Of a stretch of DNA of 64,000 nucleotides, positions 9,243 to 19,018 are shown piece after piece. The notes under the pieces were generated by a model, which was given only the letters and a program-made list of their open reading frames with translations, ran no database searches and was not told where the DNA came from. Each line of letters opens with the position of its first letter. Within the stretch, counting starts at the first letter, position 1. Made by a program: the position numbers and the translations under genes. Origin of the DNA: Yersinia alsatica. GTDB taxonomy: Bacteria; Pseudomonadota; Gammaproteobacteria; Enterobacterales; Enterobacteriaceae. The stretch is from NCBI RefSeq assembly GCF_902170305.1, contig NZ_CABHWW010000009.1, positions 124,001 to 188,000 on the forward strand. Direction: 5' to 3'.

Positions 9243-9917
9243 ATGCAGGATATGTTATGTTATAACAAATTCGTTATGGGTAAGCGACTAACAGCCTTGC
9301 TGTTAGCGGGGAGCGCTTTTATGTATAGCCAATTGGCAGCAGCCCATCCCCACAGCTTTATCGATATGGATGCCACCCTTGTCAGTGAAAAACAGACGCT
9401 GGTGGGTATAAAAATGGTCTGGACGATGGATGAGATTACTTCCGCAGATCTGTTGTATGACGCAGAAAATGCCAAAAGTGATTCTGAAATCTGGAAGAAG
9501 CTGGCAGCCGAAGTGATGGCCAATGTGCTTGGGCAACATTATTTCACGGATATATACCGTGATGGTAAACCGGTGAAATATAAAAACTTGCCGACAGAAT
9601 ATCATTTGTCGCGTAAGGGCCATCAGGCGGTTTTGGAGTTTGTTTTGCCCTTGGCTGAGCCACAACCTTTGGTGGGGAAACCTTTTATTATCTCAACTTA
9701 CGACCCGACCTATTTTGTGGATATGACTTATGCCGGAGATAAGGCCGTCAGGCTATCGGCAGAAATGGAAAAAAGCTGCAAATTAACCTTATTCACCCCC
9801 AATCCGAATGCTTCATTGCAGGCTTATGCGCTGTCATTGGATAAGAGTGATTCACCAGGAGAAGATATGGAACTTGGGAAACAATTCGCACAACGAGTCA
9901 CTGTGCAATGTCAGTAG
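9243..9917 (+). CDS. zevA: Periplasmic DUF1007 protein, ZevA-like zinc-uptake component
   Basis: A 224-residue exported DUF1007 protein. The signal peptide core (KRLTALLLAGSAFMYSQLAAA) ends just before HPHSFIDMD, a mature N-terminus rich in likely metal ligands. DUF1007 proteins paired with NicO-type membrane proteins include ZevA of Haemophilus influenzae, needed for zinc acquisition. The ATG at 9243 has AAGGA 7 bases upstream. An in-frame ATG at 9276 would give a more usual signal peptide but lacks a ribosome binding site. A Zur-like palindrome overlaps the first codons. The gene overlaps the membrane component by 10 bases, implying translational coupling. The symbol is by homology and context only. 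Confidence 0.72.
   Translation: MQDMLCYNKFVMGKRLTALLLAGSAFMYSQLAAAHPHSFIDMDATLVSEKQTLVGIKMVWTMDEITSADLLYDAENAKSDSEIWKKLAAEVMANVLGQHYFTDIYRDGKPVKYKNLPTEYHLSRKGHQAVLEFVLPLAEPQPLVGKPFIISTYDPTYFVDMTYAGDKAVRLSAEMEKSCKLTLFTPNPNASLQAYALSLDKSDSPGEDMELGKQFAQRVTVQCQ
9249..9271. promoter_or_regulatory. Zur-like palindrome overlapping the zevA-like start
   Basis: The core GTTATGTTATAAC (9254-9266) differs from the Zur core GTTATANTATAAC at a single base. The left flank GATAT is close to GAAAT; the right flank is weaker. Its place over the first codons of a gene pair with a zinc-uptake signature makes zinc repression plausible. It has not been tested. Confidence 0.55.
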
Positions 9918-10924
9918 GGCTCACCTCGGCTTCGCGCCACAGACACTGGTTAATAAATTTATGGCCACTGTTGCTGTTTTTAGTGCTGCTGGCGGGTGCT
10001 GCCCATGTTGTCTGGCTCTATTGGCCGGAACTGCTGTTCAAGACGGTGGTCTGGCAAAAAAATATGCATCAGCAAATGGCCCAGCTACTGCAACAGGTTA
10101 AAGCTAATCCACATCAGACCGGTTTTGCACTGATGATGTTCAGTCTGATTTATGGGGTGCTACATGCGGTGGGGCCGGGGCATGGCAAAGTCGTGATTGT
10201 GACCTATTTAGCCACTCATCCAGCCCAGTTAAAAAGCAGTTTGAAGCTGACGTTTGCCGCGTCAATACTGCAAGGCGCGGTAGCAATTCTACTGGTCACG
10301 GTGCTGTTGGGCATGTTGCAACTCTCTTCCCGCTATTTGCATCAGAGTAGTTTCTGGCTGGAAAAAGGCAGCTTCCTATTAGTTATCGCCCTCGGTATCT
10401 TATTATGTTACCGGGCAATAAAGCGGCTTTATCAGCAGATAAAAATACTCAAGCCACAAAAAATTACCATCCAACGTATACAACCACTCAGCGCGGATCA
10501 CGTGCATAGTGATAACTGTGGTTGTGGGCACCGCCATATGCCGAGCACTCAAGAACTGCAAGCGGGGGATGATTGGCGTACTCGGCTGGCGATTGTTCTG
10601 GCCATGGGAATGCGGCCTTGTTCAGGGGCTATCATGGTGCTGCTGTTTGCCAAAGTGATTGGAGTCTACTGGTGGGGGATTTTGTCTGCTATCGCCATGG
10701 CGATAGGAACATCATTAACCATCTCGTTATTGGCACTGTTCGTCCATTATGCGCGGCGGTTAGCGGTGCGTTTAAGCCACAAACGAGCACCTGCGGCTTG
10801 GGGGGCAATAGCGTGGGGAACATTAGCATTAACGGGCGGTATAATTTTGTTATTTGCCGGAGTTTTGCTTTATCTTTCCAGCCAGCCCGATTTCATCGGT
10901 GGCATTCGGCCCTTTGGACGCTAA
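9908..10924 (+). CDS. zevB: NicO-family membrane transporter, ZevB-like
   Basis: A 338-residue inner-membrane protein of the NicO/RcnA nickel-cobalt-zinc transporter group. Visible marks are the helix motif HAVGPGHGKVVIVTYLATH (near residue 81), a cytoplasmic histidine/cysteine-rich loop (HVHSDNCGCGHRHMPS, near 198-213), and the second motif MGMRPCSGAIMV (near 234). About six to eight transmembrane helices are expected. It overlaps the DUF1007 gene by 10 bases, the same pairing as zevAB in Haemophilus. Nickel or cobalt transport remains possible; the Zur-like site favours zinc. A shared bidirectional terminator separates it from suhB. Confidence 0.75.
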   Translation: MSVGLTSASRHRHWLINLWPLLLFLVLLAGAAHVVWLYWPELLFKTVVWQKNMHQQMAQLLQQVKANPHQTGFALMMFSLIYGVLHAVGPGHGKVVIVTYLATHPAQLKSSLKLTFAASILQGAVAILLVTVLLGMLQLSSRYLHQSSFWLEKGSFLLVIALGILLCYRAIKRLYQQIKILKPQKITIQRIQPLSADHVHSDNCGCGHRHMPSTQELQAGDDWRTRLAIVLAMGMRPCSGAIMVLLFAKVIGVYWWGILSAIAMAIGTSLTISLLALFVHYARRLAVRLSHKRAPAAWGAIAWGTLALTGGIILLFAGVLLYLSSQPDFIGGIRPFGR

Positions 10925-10934
10925 ATCTTGCCAT

Positions 10935-10969
10935 AAAAAAAGCCAGTCGGTTAACCCAGACTGGCTTTT
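10935..10969. terminator. Bidirectional terminator between the zevB-like gene and suhB
   Basis: AAAAGCCAGTC and GACTGGCTTTT form an 11-base stem around a 10-base loop, with A-rich and T-rich flanks, so it can stop transcription from both convergent genes. Confidence 0.9.
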
Positions 10970-10995
10970 GATTTGAAACGGTTATTCGCGAGGAA

Positions 10996-11799
10996 TTAAC
11001 GTTTCAATGCATCACTGATTTCATCGCTCATTGCTTGAACGATAGATTTCACGATACGTGGATTACCCGCAACAATATTCCCTGAACTGAAATGGTTATG
11101 GCCGCCAGCAAAGTCGGTCACGATACCACCAGACTCACGTACTAACAGTTCGCCACCAGCAAAATCCCAAGGCTTCAAACCAATCTCAAAGAAACCATCT
11201 ACACGGCCAGCGGCAACATAAGCCAGATCCAGCGCGGCAGAACCGGTGCGACGGAAATCGGCACACTGTTCAAACAGTTTGCCCACCACACGGATATAGG
11301 CCGGTGCGTGTTGTTTAACTTTGAATGGGAAGCCAGTCGCCAGAATGGTGCCGTCTAAATCTTTCGCGTTGGTACCGCGCAAACGATAGCCGTTTAACTG
11401 AGCGCCCTGACCACGGGTAGCTGTAAACAGTTCGTTACGCATTGGGTCATAAACCACAGCAACTTCAGTACGGCCTTTGATGCGTACTGCAATAGAAACT
11501 GCGAAATGAGGGAGACGTTTGATGAAGTTGGTCGTGCCATCCAGTGGATCAATAACCCATTGTACATCATCGTCTTCGCCGACCAACTCACCGCACTCTT
11601 CACCAATAATGGTGTGTTTTGGGTAAGATTTACGGATAACGTCAACAATCAAATTCTCTGATTCACGGTCAACGTTGGTAACAAAGTCATTACTGCCTTT
11701 CTGGCTCGCTTCGACAGCGTCCGGGGTTTCATAATTTTTGGCAATCAGGTTACCGGCCTTACGCGCAGCGCGTATGGCGATAGTCAGCATCGGATGCAT
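10996..11799 (-). CDS. suhB: Inositol-1-monophosphatase / Nus factor SuhB
   Basis: Mg-dependent, Li-sensitive phosphatase that in enterobacteria also works as a NusA-associated factor in rRNA antitermination. It has 267 residues, as in E. coli. The metal-binding motifs are present: GEECGE (about 67-72), WVIDPLDGTTNF (about 81-92) and the C-terminal WDFAGGELLVRESGG (about 211-225). The start MHPMLTIAIRAARKAGN fits the family. It diverges from trmJ with about 118 bases between start codons, as in E. coli. Confidence 0.97.
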   Translation of the reverse strand: MHPMLTIAIRAARKAGNLIAKNYETPDAVEASQKGSNDFVTNVDRESENLIVDVIRKSYPKHTIIGEECGELVGEDDDVQWVIDPLDGTTNFIKRLPHFAVSIAVRIKGRTEVAVVYDPMRNELFTATRGQGAQLNGYRLRGTNAKDLDGTILATGFPFKVKQHAPAYIRVVGKLFEQCADFRRTGSAALDLAYVAAGRVDGFFEIGLKPWDFAGGELLVRESGGIVTDFAGGHNHFSSGNIVAGNPRIVKSIVQAMSDEISDALKR

Positions 11800-11917
11800 G
11801 GGTATCTTCCACTAGGATGTTAAAGAACGAGAAACGGCGCGTAGTATAGCAGGGGATCTGATAAATGCCTATGTCTGTGTTAAGATATGGCGATTCCCCG
11901 TTATCCTTAGAGTTTGT

Positions 11918-12691
11918 ATGTTACACAATATTCGTATCGTTTTGGTTGAGACCTCACACACCGGCAATATGGGTTCGACAGCCAGGGCCATGAAAACAAT
12001 GGGATTAACCAATTTATATCTGGTCAATCCTTTGGTAAAACCGGATTCACAAGCCATTGCCTTATCAGCCGGCGCCAGCGATGTGATTGGCAATGCCACT
12101 ATCGTTGATACCTTGGATGAAGCTTTGGCAGGATGCAGCTTGGTGGTTGGCACCAGCGCTCGCTCTCGTACCTTGCCTTGGCCCATGTTGGAACCGCGTG
12201 AATGTGGTGTCCGCAGCGCCCGTGAAGCAGAGCATGCCCCAGTAGCACTGGTGTTTGGCCGCGAGCGAGTTGGCCTCACTAATGATGAGCTGCAAAAATG
12301 CCATTATCATGTAGCTATCCCGGCAAACCCGGAATACAGCTCACTGAATTTGGCCATGGCGGTGCAAATCCTAGCCTATGAAGTGCGGATAGCATTCCTT
12401 GATCGCCAGCAAGCGGCAGCACCAATAGTAGAAGAAGAGGAAGCCCCTTATCCATTAGTGGATGATCTGGAGCGTTTCTATCTGCATTTAGAACAGGTTT
12501 TATCCCACACCGGCTTTATTCGTCAGGCACATCCGGGCCAGATTATGAGTAAGTTGCGTCGTCTATTTACCCGTGCGCGCCCAGAGGCTCAAGAGCTCAA
12601 TATTTTGCGTGGCATGCTGACATCTATTGAAAAACAAGATAAATATCCGCAACGTGATGCAGATGCCAGTGAGCATAGCGACAAAAAATAA
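11918..12691 (+). CDS. trmJ: tRNA (cytidine/uridine-2'-O-)-methyltransferase TrmJ
   Basis: A SPOUT-family SAM methyltransferase that 2'-O-methylates tRNA position 32. 257 residues. SPOUT features are visible: [23 protein letters not shown] at the N-terminus, [14 protein letters not shown] (about 109-122) and [17 protein letters not shown] (about 132-148), which form the knotted SAM site. The acidic C-terminal extension is typical. It lies just upstream of iscR as in E. coli, 156 bases away, with its own promoter facing suhB. Confidence 0.95.
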   Translation: MLHNIRIVLVETSHTGNMGSTARAMKTMGLTNLYLVNPLVKPDSQAIALSAGASDVIGNATIVDTLDEALAGCSLVVGTSARSRTLPWPMLEPRECGVRSAREAEHAPVALVFGRERVGLTNDELQKCHYHVAIPANPEYSSLNLAMAVQILAYEVRIAFLDRQQAAAPIVEEEEAPYPLVDDLERFYLHLEQVLSHTGFIRQAHPGQIMSKLRRLFTRARPEAQELNILRGMLTSIEKQDKYPQRDADASEHSDKK

Positions 12692-12755
12692 TGCTTTATA
12701 TCAATTGGTTATTATGCAAACGGCCACATATTATCGAGAATGAAATAGATAAATA

Positions 12756-12780
12756 ATACTTGAGTAAATCACTAGGTTAA
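12756..12780 (+). promoter_or_regulatory. IscR type 1 site A upstream of iscR
   Basis: It begins ATACTTGAGT and continues AAATCACTAGG, an imperfect match to the IscR type 1 consensus (ATASYYGACT followed by an inverted arm). It directly abuts a better match downstream, the same tandem layout as the E. coli iscR promoter. Confidence 0.5.
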
Positions 12781-12805
12781 ATAGTTGACTAAAACACTCA
12801 AGAAT
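12781..12805 (+). promoter_or_regulatory. IscR type 1 site B upstream of iscR
   Basis: The site starts ATAGTTGACTAAAACACTC and fits the 25-base type 1 consensus at 23 positions by my count. It lies about 45-65 bases before the iscR start and includes TTGACT as a likely -35 element. [2Fe-2S]-IscR binding here would autorepress the isc operon when Fe-S clusters suffice. Confidence 0.75.
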
Positions 12806-12847
12806 GTCAGAATTCTGGCTTGTTTTCACCAACAGGTAACTTTAGCT

Positions 12848-13342
12848 ATGAGACTGACTTCCAAAGGCCGTTATGCCGTGACCGCCATGCTTGATGTGGC
12901 ATTACATTCCCAGGACGGGCCAGTTCCTCTGGCAGATATTTCAGAGCGTCAGGGGATTTCATTATCCTACTTGGAACAGCTTTTTTCACGGTTACGCAAA
13001 AATGGCTTAGTCGCCAGCGTTCGTGGTCCAGGTGGCGGTTACCTGCTGGGTAAAGATGCATCAGCAATTGCGGTCGGTGCCGTAATCACTGCCGTTGACG
13101 AATCTGTCGATGCCACCCGTTGCCAGGGTAAAGAAGGTTGTCAGGGTGGCGATCGTTGCCTCACTCATACCTTGTGGCGTGATTTGAGTGAGCGCATCAG
13201 CAGCTTCCTCAACAACATCACATTGGCAGAACTGGTTAATAACCAAGATATTCTAGAGGTAGCGGATCGTCAAAATAACGATACGCGCCGTACGGCCAAT
13301 GGCCGACCGCAAGAGACGATTAACGTCAATCTGCGCGCATAA
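12848..13342 (+). CDS. iscR: Iron-sulfur cluster regulator IscR
   Basis: An Rrf2-family [2Fe-2S] transcription factor controlling Fe-S assembly. 164 residues from [11 protein letters not shown]; an in-frame upstream extension is not part of the family. The winged helix covers about residues 1-75. The cluster ligands are in place: Cys92, Cys98, Cys104 and His107 in [17 protein letters not shown]. First gene of the isc operon, with tandem IscR sites upstream. Confidence 0.97.
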   Translation: MRLTSKGRYAVTAMLDVALHSQDGPVPLADISERQGISLSYLEQLFSRLRKNGLVASVRGPGGGYLLGKDASAIAVGAVITAVDESVDATRCQGKEGCQGGDRCLTHTLWRDLSERISSFLNNITLAELVNNQDILEVADRQNNDTRRTANGRPQETINVNLRA

Positions 13343-13395
13343 GCAGAATCTGCGGAATTTTACGTTTTGGAAGTGATGTACGGAGCATAAGAGCA

Positions 13396-14625
13396 ATGAC
13401 CGAATCAAAAGTAAAGACACCGATCTATCTGGATTATGCAGCAACGACCCCGGTAGATCCTCGTGTCGCTGAAAAAATGATGCAGTACCTGACTCTGGAT
13501 GGCATTTTCGGTAATCCGGCCTCTCGTTCTCATAAGTTTGGCTGGCAGGCAGAAGAAGCTGTTGATATTGCACGTAATGATATTGCCGCATTAGTTGGTG
13601 CAGACCCTCGCGAGATTGTCTTCACCTCTGGTGCAACTGAGTCTGATAACCTCGCAATTAAAGGTGCTGCTAACTTCTATCAGAAGAAAGGCAAGCACAT
13701 CATCACCTGTAAGACCGAACATAAAGCGGTGCTGGATACTTGTCGTCAATTGGAGCGTGAAGGCTTCGACGTGACTTATTTGGCACCGCAGTCTAACGGT
13801 ATTATCGACCTGAAACAGCTGGAAGCGGCAATGCGTGAAGATACCATTCTGGTTTCTATCATGCATGTGAATAATGAAATCGGTGTGGTGCAGGATATCG
13901 CTGAAATCGGCGAAATGTGCCGTAGCCGCGGGATCATTTTCCACGTCGATGCTACCCAGAGCGTCGGTAAATTACCGATTGACCTGAGCAAACTGAAAGT
14001 CGATTTGATGTCCTTCTCTGCCCATAAAGTTTATGGCCCGATGGGCATTGGCGCGCTGTTTGTTCGCCGCAAACCACGTATTCGTATTGAAGCACAGCAG
14101 CACGGTGGTGGCCATGAGCGCGGCATGCGTTCTGGTACCTTGCCAGTGCACCAGATCGTTGGCATGGGTGAAGCTTACCGTATTGCCAAAGAAGAGATGG
14201 AAAGCGAAGCTGCACGCCTGCGCTCACTGCGTCTACGTCTGTGGAACGGCATCAAAGATATCGAAGAAGTTTACCTGAATGGCGATTTAGAGAATGGCGC
14301 ACCTGGCATTCTTAACGTCAGCTTCAACTATGTTGAAGGTGAGTCGCTGATCATGGCATTAAAAGATTTGGCTGTTTCATCTGGTTCAGCCTGTACCTCC
14401 GCGAGTCTGGAACCTTCCTATGTGCTGCGTGCATTGGGGATGAACGACGAACTGGCTCACAGTTCAATTCGTTTCTCTCTGGGTCGCTTCACCACAGAAG
14501 AAGAGATCGACTACGCCATTGCGCTGGTACGTAAATCCATTGGTCGTCTGCGTGACTTATCTCCACTGTGGGATATGTTCAAACAGGGCGTGGATATCAG
14601 CAGCATTGAATGGTCTCACCATTAA
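13396..14625 (+). CDS. iscS: Cysteine desulfurase IscS
   Basis: PLP enzyme removing sulfur from cysteine and passing it as a persulfide to IscU, TusA, ThiI and others. 409 residues, 5 longer than E. coli at the N-terminus. PLP Lys211 lies in FSAHKVYGP and the persulfide cysteine Cys333 in [10 protein letters not shown]. The start ATG at 13396 has GGAG about 11 bases upstream, rather far. It follows iscR by 53 bases, a segment that in E. coli is targeted by the sRNA RyhB. Confidence 0.97.
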   Translation: MTESKVKTPIYLDYAATTPVDPRVAEKMMQYLTLDGIFGNPASRSHKFGWQAEEAVDIARNDIAALVGADPREIVFTSGATESDNLAIKGAANFYQKKGKHIITCKTEHKAVLDTCRQLEREGFDVTYLAPQSNGIIDLKQLEAAMREDTILVSIMHVNNEIGVVQDIAEIGEMCRSRGIIFHVDATQSVGKLPIDLSKLKVDLMSFSAHKVYGPMGIGALFVRRKPRIRIEAQQHGGGHERGMRSGTLPVHQIVGMGEAYRIAKEEMESEAARLRSLRLRLWNGIKDIEEVYLNGDLENGAPGILNVSFNYVEGESLIMALKDLAVSSGSACTSASLEPSYVLRALGMNDELAHSSIRFSLGRFTTEEEIDYAIALVRKSIGRLRDLSPLWDMFKQGVDISSIEWSHH

Positions 14626-14655
14626 TTCCAGACTTTAAGAATCAGGAGTAATCAC

Positions 14656-15042
14656 ATGGCTTACAGCGAAAAAGTAATCGATCATTATGAAAACCCACGT
14701 AACGTTGGGTCATTCGACAATGCAGATCCTACCATCGGTAGCGGCATGGTTGGCGCACCTGCTTGTGGTGACGTTATGAAATTGCAGATCAAAGTCAACG
14801 ACGCCGGTATCATTGAAGATGCTCGTTTTAAGACTTATGGCTGCGGTTCTGCCATTGCTTCCAGCTCGCTGGTAACTGAATGGATGAAAGGCAAGTCTCT
14901 CGAGCAAGCTGAAGCAATCAAGAATACCCAGATTGCAGAAGAGCTGGAGTTACCGCCAGTCAAAATTCACTGCTCAATTTTGGCTGAAGATGCCATTAAA
15001 GCAGCTATTGCCGACTACAAAAGCAAACATACCGCTAAGTAG
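14656..15042 (+). CDS. iscU: Fe-S cluster scaffold IscU
   Basis: Scaffold on which IscS builds [2Fe-2S] clusters before HscBA-assisted transfer. 128 residues, the usual length. Ligands Cys37 (in GAPACGD), Cys63 (YGCGSA) and Cys106 (KIHCS) are present, as is the HscA recognition motif LPPVK at 99-103. AGGAG precedes the ATG. Confidence 0.98.
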   Translation: MAYSEKVIDHYENPRNVGSFDNADPTIGSGMVGAPACGDVMKLQIKVNDAGIIEDARFKTYGCGSAIASSSLVTEWMKGKSLEQAEAIKNTQIAEELELPPVKIHCSILAEDAIKAAIADYKSKHTAK

Positions 15043-15122
15043 TCGTAGAATAGGTTATTAATAGCTAGCCCATAGTGCGATATTTGCTGTTATGGGCAGC
15101 GTCCAAGAGTTGAGGAAGGTAT

Positions 15123-15446
15123 ATGTCGATATCAATCAGCGACAGTGCTGCACAACGGGTCAGTGCCTTTTTAAATCACCGTGGTAAAGGCTTGGGTCTG
15201 CGTTTAGGCGTGAGGACATCGGGCTGCTCCGGTATGGCTTATGTCTTGGAATTTGTTGATGAAATGAACGATGACGATATCGTTTTTGAAGACAAAGGCG
15301 TGAAAGTGATCATCGACGGCAAAAGCATGGTCTATCTTGACGGCACCGAACTGGATTTCGTCAAAGAAGGGCTAAACGAAGGCTTTAAGTTCAACAATCC
15401 GAACGTCTCAAGTGAGTGCGGATGTGGCGAAAGCTTTAACGTTTAA
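15123..15446 (+). CDS. iscA: Iron-sulfur assembly protein IscA
   Basis: A-type Fe-S carrier, 107 residues. The conserved cysteines are seen at Cys35 (TSGCSGM) and the C-terminal pair in SECGCGE (Cys99 and Cys101). The ATG follows GAGGAAGGTAT. It lies between iscU and hscB as in other enterobacteria. A long perfect hairpin separates it from hscB. Confidence 0.97.
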   Translation: MSISISDSAAQRVSAFLNHRGKGLGLRLGVRTSGCSGMAYVLEFVDEMNDDDIVFEDKGVKVIIDGKSMVYLDGTELDFVKEGLNEGFKFNNPNVSSECGCGESFNV

Positions 15447-15485
15447 CTCCTGTTTTTGTTCCTGTCTCAGGCACTTGATGCTTAA

Positions 15486-15516
15486 TATAGCTCTCTTGCA
15501 CTAAAAGAGAGCTATA
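15486..15516 (+). other. Perfect 12-bp hairpin in the iscA-hscB intergenic region
   Basis: TATAGCTCTCTT (15486-15497) and AAGAGAGCTATA (15505-15516) are exact reverse complements around a 7-base loop. No T-run follows, so it is not a classical terminator. It may be an mRNA processing or stability element that sets different levels of iscRSUA and hscBA-fdx. Confidence 0.6.
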
Positions 15517-15558
15517 TAGATCTCAGCTCAGTCATCACGACAACTCCCAGAGCATGCT

Positions 15559-16083
15559 ATGGATTATTTTACATTATTCGGGCTGCCGGCTCAGTATCAG
15601 ATCGACGGCAACCAACTCACTACCCGCTATCAAGAATTGCAACGCCAATTCCACCCCGATCGTTTTGCAAATCAGCCTGAACGCGAGCGTTTGGCCTCTT
15701 TGCAGCAAGCCGCGACCATCAATGACGCCTATCAAACCCTCAAGCATCCGTTAAAACGGGCTGAGTATATGCTATCTTTGCAGGGTTTTGATTTGGGCAA
15801 CGAACAGCACACTATGCGTGATACCGCGTTTCTGATGGAACAATTGGAACTGCGGGAAGAGCTTGATGCTATCGAACGTAAGCCAGATGCCGAGACACAG
15901 CTGGCGGCCTTCAATAACCGCCTTGCTGTGATGACGCAAACGCGCAGTCAGCAGATGGTTGAGCAACTGGACAAGCAGCAGTGGGAACAGGCGGCTGATA
16001 CCGTGCGGAAATTACGTTTTCTGGATAAATTGCACCAGCAGGTCGAGCAACTGGAAGAGCGGCTGTTTGACGACTTTGCCTGA
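15559..16083 (+). CDS. hscB: Co-chaperone HscB
   Basis: J-domain co-chaperone that delivers IscU to HscA and stimulates its ATPase. 174 residues. The J-domain occupies about residues 2-75, with the HPD motif in RQFHPDRF near residue 32. The C-terminal three-helix IscU-binding domain follows. The ATG at 15559 begins [10 protein letters not shown], the family start. Confidence 0.96.
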   Translation: MDYFTLFGLPAQYQIDGNQLTTRYQELQRQFHPDRFANQPERERLASLQQAATINDAYQTLKHPLKRAEYMLSLQGFDLGNEQHTMRDTAFLMEQLELREELDAIERKPDAETQLAAFNNRLAVMTQTRSQQMVEQLDKQQWEQAADTVRKLRFLDKLHQQVEQLEERLFDDFA

Positions 16084-16209
16084 GTACCTGATTGATAAAA
16101 ATAAATAAAACTCAATTTATTGATCACTATAATGCCCGACTCATTCTTATTAGAGCGATAGCGCCACATAGATTTTACTTTTTAGACTCATGATTGATGG
16201 AAGCTCAAC

Positions 16210-18060
16210 ATGGCCTTATTACAAATTAGTGAGCCTGGTTTAACTGCTGCGCCGCATCAACGTCGGCTGGCCGCAGGAATAGATTTAGGTACCACCAACT
16301 CATTGGTAGCCACAGTGCGCAGCGGTAAAGCGCAAACGCTGGCAGATGAACAGCAGCGGGATCTTTTACCGTCTGTCGTTCATTATCAACAAGATGGCAT
16401 TGATGTCGGTTGGAACGCGCGTCATTTAGCCGCACTGGACCCGGTCAATACCATCAGCTCGGTCAAACGTATGATGGGCCGCTCTCTGGCGGATATCAAA
16501 CAGCGCTACCCCAATCTGCCTTACCAATTCCAGCCGAGTGAAAATGGCTTGCCAATGATCCAGACCGTCACCGGGTTGGTCAATCCGGTGCAGGTGTCTG
16601 CGGACATTCTCAAAACATTGGCACAGCGCGCCCAGGCGGCATTGGAAGGGGAGTTAGACGGGGTAGTGATCACCGTTCCTGCCTATTTTGATGATGCGCA
16701 GCGCCAGGGCACCAAAGATGCTGCCCGTCTGGCTGGGTTGCATGTGTTGCGTCTGCTTAATGAGCCGACCGCTGCCGCCATTGCCTATGGCCTGGATTCA
16801 GGTCAGGAAGGGGTTATCGCCGTTTACGATTTAGGGGGCGGGACATTTGATATCTCTATCCTGCGTTTAAGTCGTGGGGTATTCGAAGTGTTGGCAACCG
16901 GTGGTGATTCAGCACTGGGCGGTGATGATTTTGACCACTTATTGGCCGACTGGCTGCGTGAGCAAGCTGGTATAGATTCCCGTGATGATCATGGTATTCA
17001 GCGGCAACTACTCGATGCGGCAATTGCCGCCAAAATTGCGTTAAGTGATGCTGATTCTGTTGAGGTGTCGGTGGCGGGCTGGCAAGGGCAAATTACCCGT
17101 GCCCAGTTTGAATCTCTGATTGCCACATTAATTAAGCGCACATTGATGGCTTGCCGCCGGGCATTAAAAGATGCTGGCGTCACTGCTGATGAAGTATTGG
17201 AAGTGGTGATGGTGGGCGGTTCGACCCGGGTTCCTTTGGTGCGTGAGCAAGTGGGACAATTCTTTGGCCGTATGCCACTGACCTCAATTGATCCCGATAA
17301 AGTAGTCGCCATCGGTGCCGCCATTCAAGCAGACATTCTGGTTGGAAATAAACCTGACAGTGACATGCTGCTGCTTGATGTTATCCCGCTGTCTTTAGGG
17401 CTGGAAACCATGGGCGGCTTAGTCGAGAAAGTCATACCGCGTAATACCACTATTCCAGTCGCCCGCGCTCAAGAGTTCACCACCTTTAAAGATGGTCAAA
17501 GCGCGATGATGATCCACGTGCTGCAAGGCGAACGTGAGTTGGTGCAAGATTGCCGCTCTTTGGCTCGCTTTACCTTACGTGGTTTACCGCCATTGCCCGC
17601 CGGCGGCGCACATATCCGTGTGACTTTCCAGGTGGATGCCGACGGTTTATTGAGTGTCACGGCGATGGAGAAATCTACTGGCGTTGAAGCATCGATTCAG
17701 GTGAAGCCCTCTTATGGGCTGTCTGATGATGAAATTGCCAATATGATTAAAGATTCGATGGCGAATGCGCAAAGTGATATCGGCGCGCGTAAGCTGGCGG
17801 AGCAACAAGTCGAAGCTTCCCGTGTGCTGGAGAGTTTACAAGGCGCATTGGCCGCAGATGCAGCATTACTCAGTGAGCAAGAAAGTACCGCGATCGCTCA
17901 GGCAATGGCGGCATTACAGCAGCAGATGCAGGGCACTGACCCACACGCAATCGAAGCTGCGATAAAGGCGTTAGATGCACAAACGCAAGATTTTGCCGCG
18001 CGCCGGATGGATGCTTCTATTCGCCGTGCTTTGGCTGGCCATTCAGTGGATGAGGTTTAA
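16210..18060 (+). CDS. hscA: Specialised Hsp70 chaperone HscA
   Basis: Hsp70-class ATPase that binds the LPPVK motif of IscU and promotes cluster release. 616 residues, the family length. The nucleotide domain has [13 protein letters not shown] (about 22-34), [12 protein letters not shown] and [12 protein letters not shown]; the substrate domain begins near 390. The spacer from hscB is 126 bases, much longer than the short gap in E. coli, and contains a TATAAT-like sequence (16128-16133) that could be an internal promoter, though I see no matching -35. Confidence 0.96.
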   Translation: MALLQISEPGLTAAPHQRRLAAGIDLGTTNSLVATVRSGKAQTLADEQQRDLLPSVVHYQQDGIDVGWNARHLAALDPVNTISSVKRMMGRSLADIKQRYPNLPYQFQPSENGLPMIQTVTGLVNPVQVSADILKTLAQRAQAALEGELDGVVITVPAYFDDAQRQGTKDAARLAGLHVLRLLNEPTAAAIAYGLDSGQEGVIAVYDLGGGTFDISILRLSRGVFEVLATGGDSALGGDDFDHLLADWLREQAGIDSRDDHGIQRQLLDAAIAAKIALSDADSVEVSVAGWQGQITRAQFESLIATLIKRTLMACRRALKDAGVTADEVLEVVMVGGSTRVPLVREQVGQFFGRMPLTSIDPDKVVAIGAAIQADILVGNKPDSDMLLLDVIPLSLGLETMGGLVEKVIPRNTTIPVARAQEFTTFKDGQSAMMIHVLQGERELVQDCRSLARFTLRGLPPLPAGGAHIRVTFQVDADGLLSVTAMEKSTGVEASIQVKPSYGLSDDEIANMIKDSMANAQSDIGARKLAEQQVEASRVLESLQGALAADAALLSEQESTAIAQAMAALQQQMQGTDPHAIEAAIKALDAQTQDFAARRMDASIRRALAGHSVDEV

Positions 18061-18062
18061 TC

Positions 18063-18398
18063 ATGCCTAAAATAGTATTTCTGCCCCATAAAGACCTTTG
18101 CCCGGATGGTGCAGTACTGGAAGCAACTCAAGGTGAAACTATACTGGATGTTGCCTTACGCAATGGGATTGACATCGAACATGCCTGCGAGAAATCCTGC
18201 GCTTGCACTACCTGTCACTGTATCGTGCGAGAAGGCTTTGATTCTCTGCCAGAAAGCAGTGAACTGGAAGATGACATGCTGGACAAAGCCTGGGGTCTGG
18301 AGCCGGAGAGCCGCCTGAGCTGTCAGGCCAGAGTCACCGACGAAGATCTGGTGGTTGAGATCCCGCGTTATACCATTAACCACGCAAGAGAGCACTGA
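18063..18398 (+). CDS. fdx: [2Fe-2S] ferredoxin
   Basis: Adrenodoxin-type ferredoxin that supplies electrons for Fe-S assembly. 111 residues. Cluster cysteines appear in [13 protein letters not shown] (ligands near Cys42, 48, 51) and in LSCQARV (near Cys87). The start lies 2 bases after the hscA stop. Confidence 0.96.
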   Translation: MPKIVFLPHKDLCPDGAVLEATQGETILDVALRNGIDIEHACEKSCACTTCHCIVREGFDSLPESSELEDDMLDKAWGLEPESRLSCQARVTDEDLVVEIPRYTINHAREH

Positions 18399-18399
18399 T

Positions 18400-18600
18400 A
18401 TGAGCTTAACGTGGCAAGATACCCGTGAGATTGGCGAAGCCCTTTACGATCAATTCCCGGATACGGATCCTAAAACCGTGCGTTTTACGGATATGCACCA
18501 ATGGATTTGTGATTTGGAAGATTTTGAGGATGATCCTCAGGGATCAAATGAAAAAATACTCGAGGCAATTTTGCTGGTTTGGCTGGATGAGTTTGAATAA
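18400..18600 (+). CDS. iscX: Fe-S assembly accessory protein IscX
   Basis: Small acidic protein (66 residues) that binds IscS and iron and modulates desulfurase activity. [20 protein letters not shown] and DLEDFEDDP are typical. The ATG at 18400 was chosen because it lies 1 base after the fdx stop codon and matches the family; a longer in-frame extension into fdx is unsupported. Last gene of the isc operon. Confidence 0.95.
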   Translation: MSLTWQDTREIGEALYDQFPDTDPKTVRFTDMHQWICDLEDFEDDPQGSNEKILEAILLVWLDEFE

Positions 18601-18608
18601 CGCTACTC

Positions 18609-18724
18609 GTCATCTTTCAAGTTACAGGTGTGTTGGTGGCGCTCGCGCACCCGAATCACTGACTTATGTAAGCTTATCGGGATTTACTCACTTACCGCCT
18701 TCCTGCATCTTGAAATATATTGAG
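18609..18724. repeat. ERIC-type intergenic repeat, copy 1
   Basis: About 116 bases forming a long imperfect palindrome: ...TTTCAAGTTACAGGTGTGTT... on the left and ...CTGCATCTTGAAATATATTG on the right, with the core CCCGAATCACTGACTTATGTAAGCTTATCGGGA. This is the Yersinia form of the enterobacterial repetitive intergenic consensus. It sits between iscX and its apparent terminator. Confidence 0.8.
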
Positions 18725-18732
18725 TAAAAATT

Positions 18733-18756
18733 GGGTCGCGTAAGCGGCCCTTTTTT
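18733..18756 (+). terminator. Likely terminator of the isc operon
   Basis: GGGTCGC-GTAA-GCGGCCC followed by six T. It lies 130 bases after the iscX stop, beyond ERIC copy 1, so the isc transcript probably carries the repeat as its 3' untranslated region. Confidence 0.8.
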
Positions 18757-18844
18757 GTACCTGATCTGATACCTTAGAGCTATGGCCCGCTAAGACGGCT
18801 ATTTTACAGCAAGATTGGTAACCGCCGCGGTCAATATATGCCCT

Positions 18845-18965
<121 letters not shown>

Positions 18966-19018
18966 CCTGCGTATAAGCAGCTGAATAACAGCAAAAAATA
19001 ATAATGAAGAGGTAGTCC

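Noticed and set aside
16128-16133. TATAAT before hscA as a certain internal promoter
   Set aside because: No -35 at the right distance; mentioned only as a possibility in the hscA entry.
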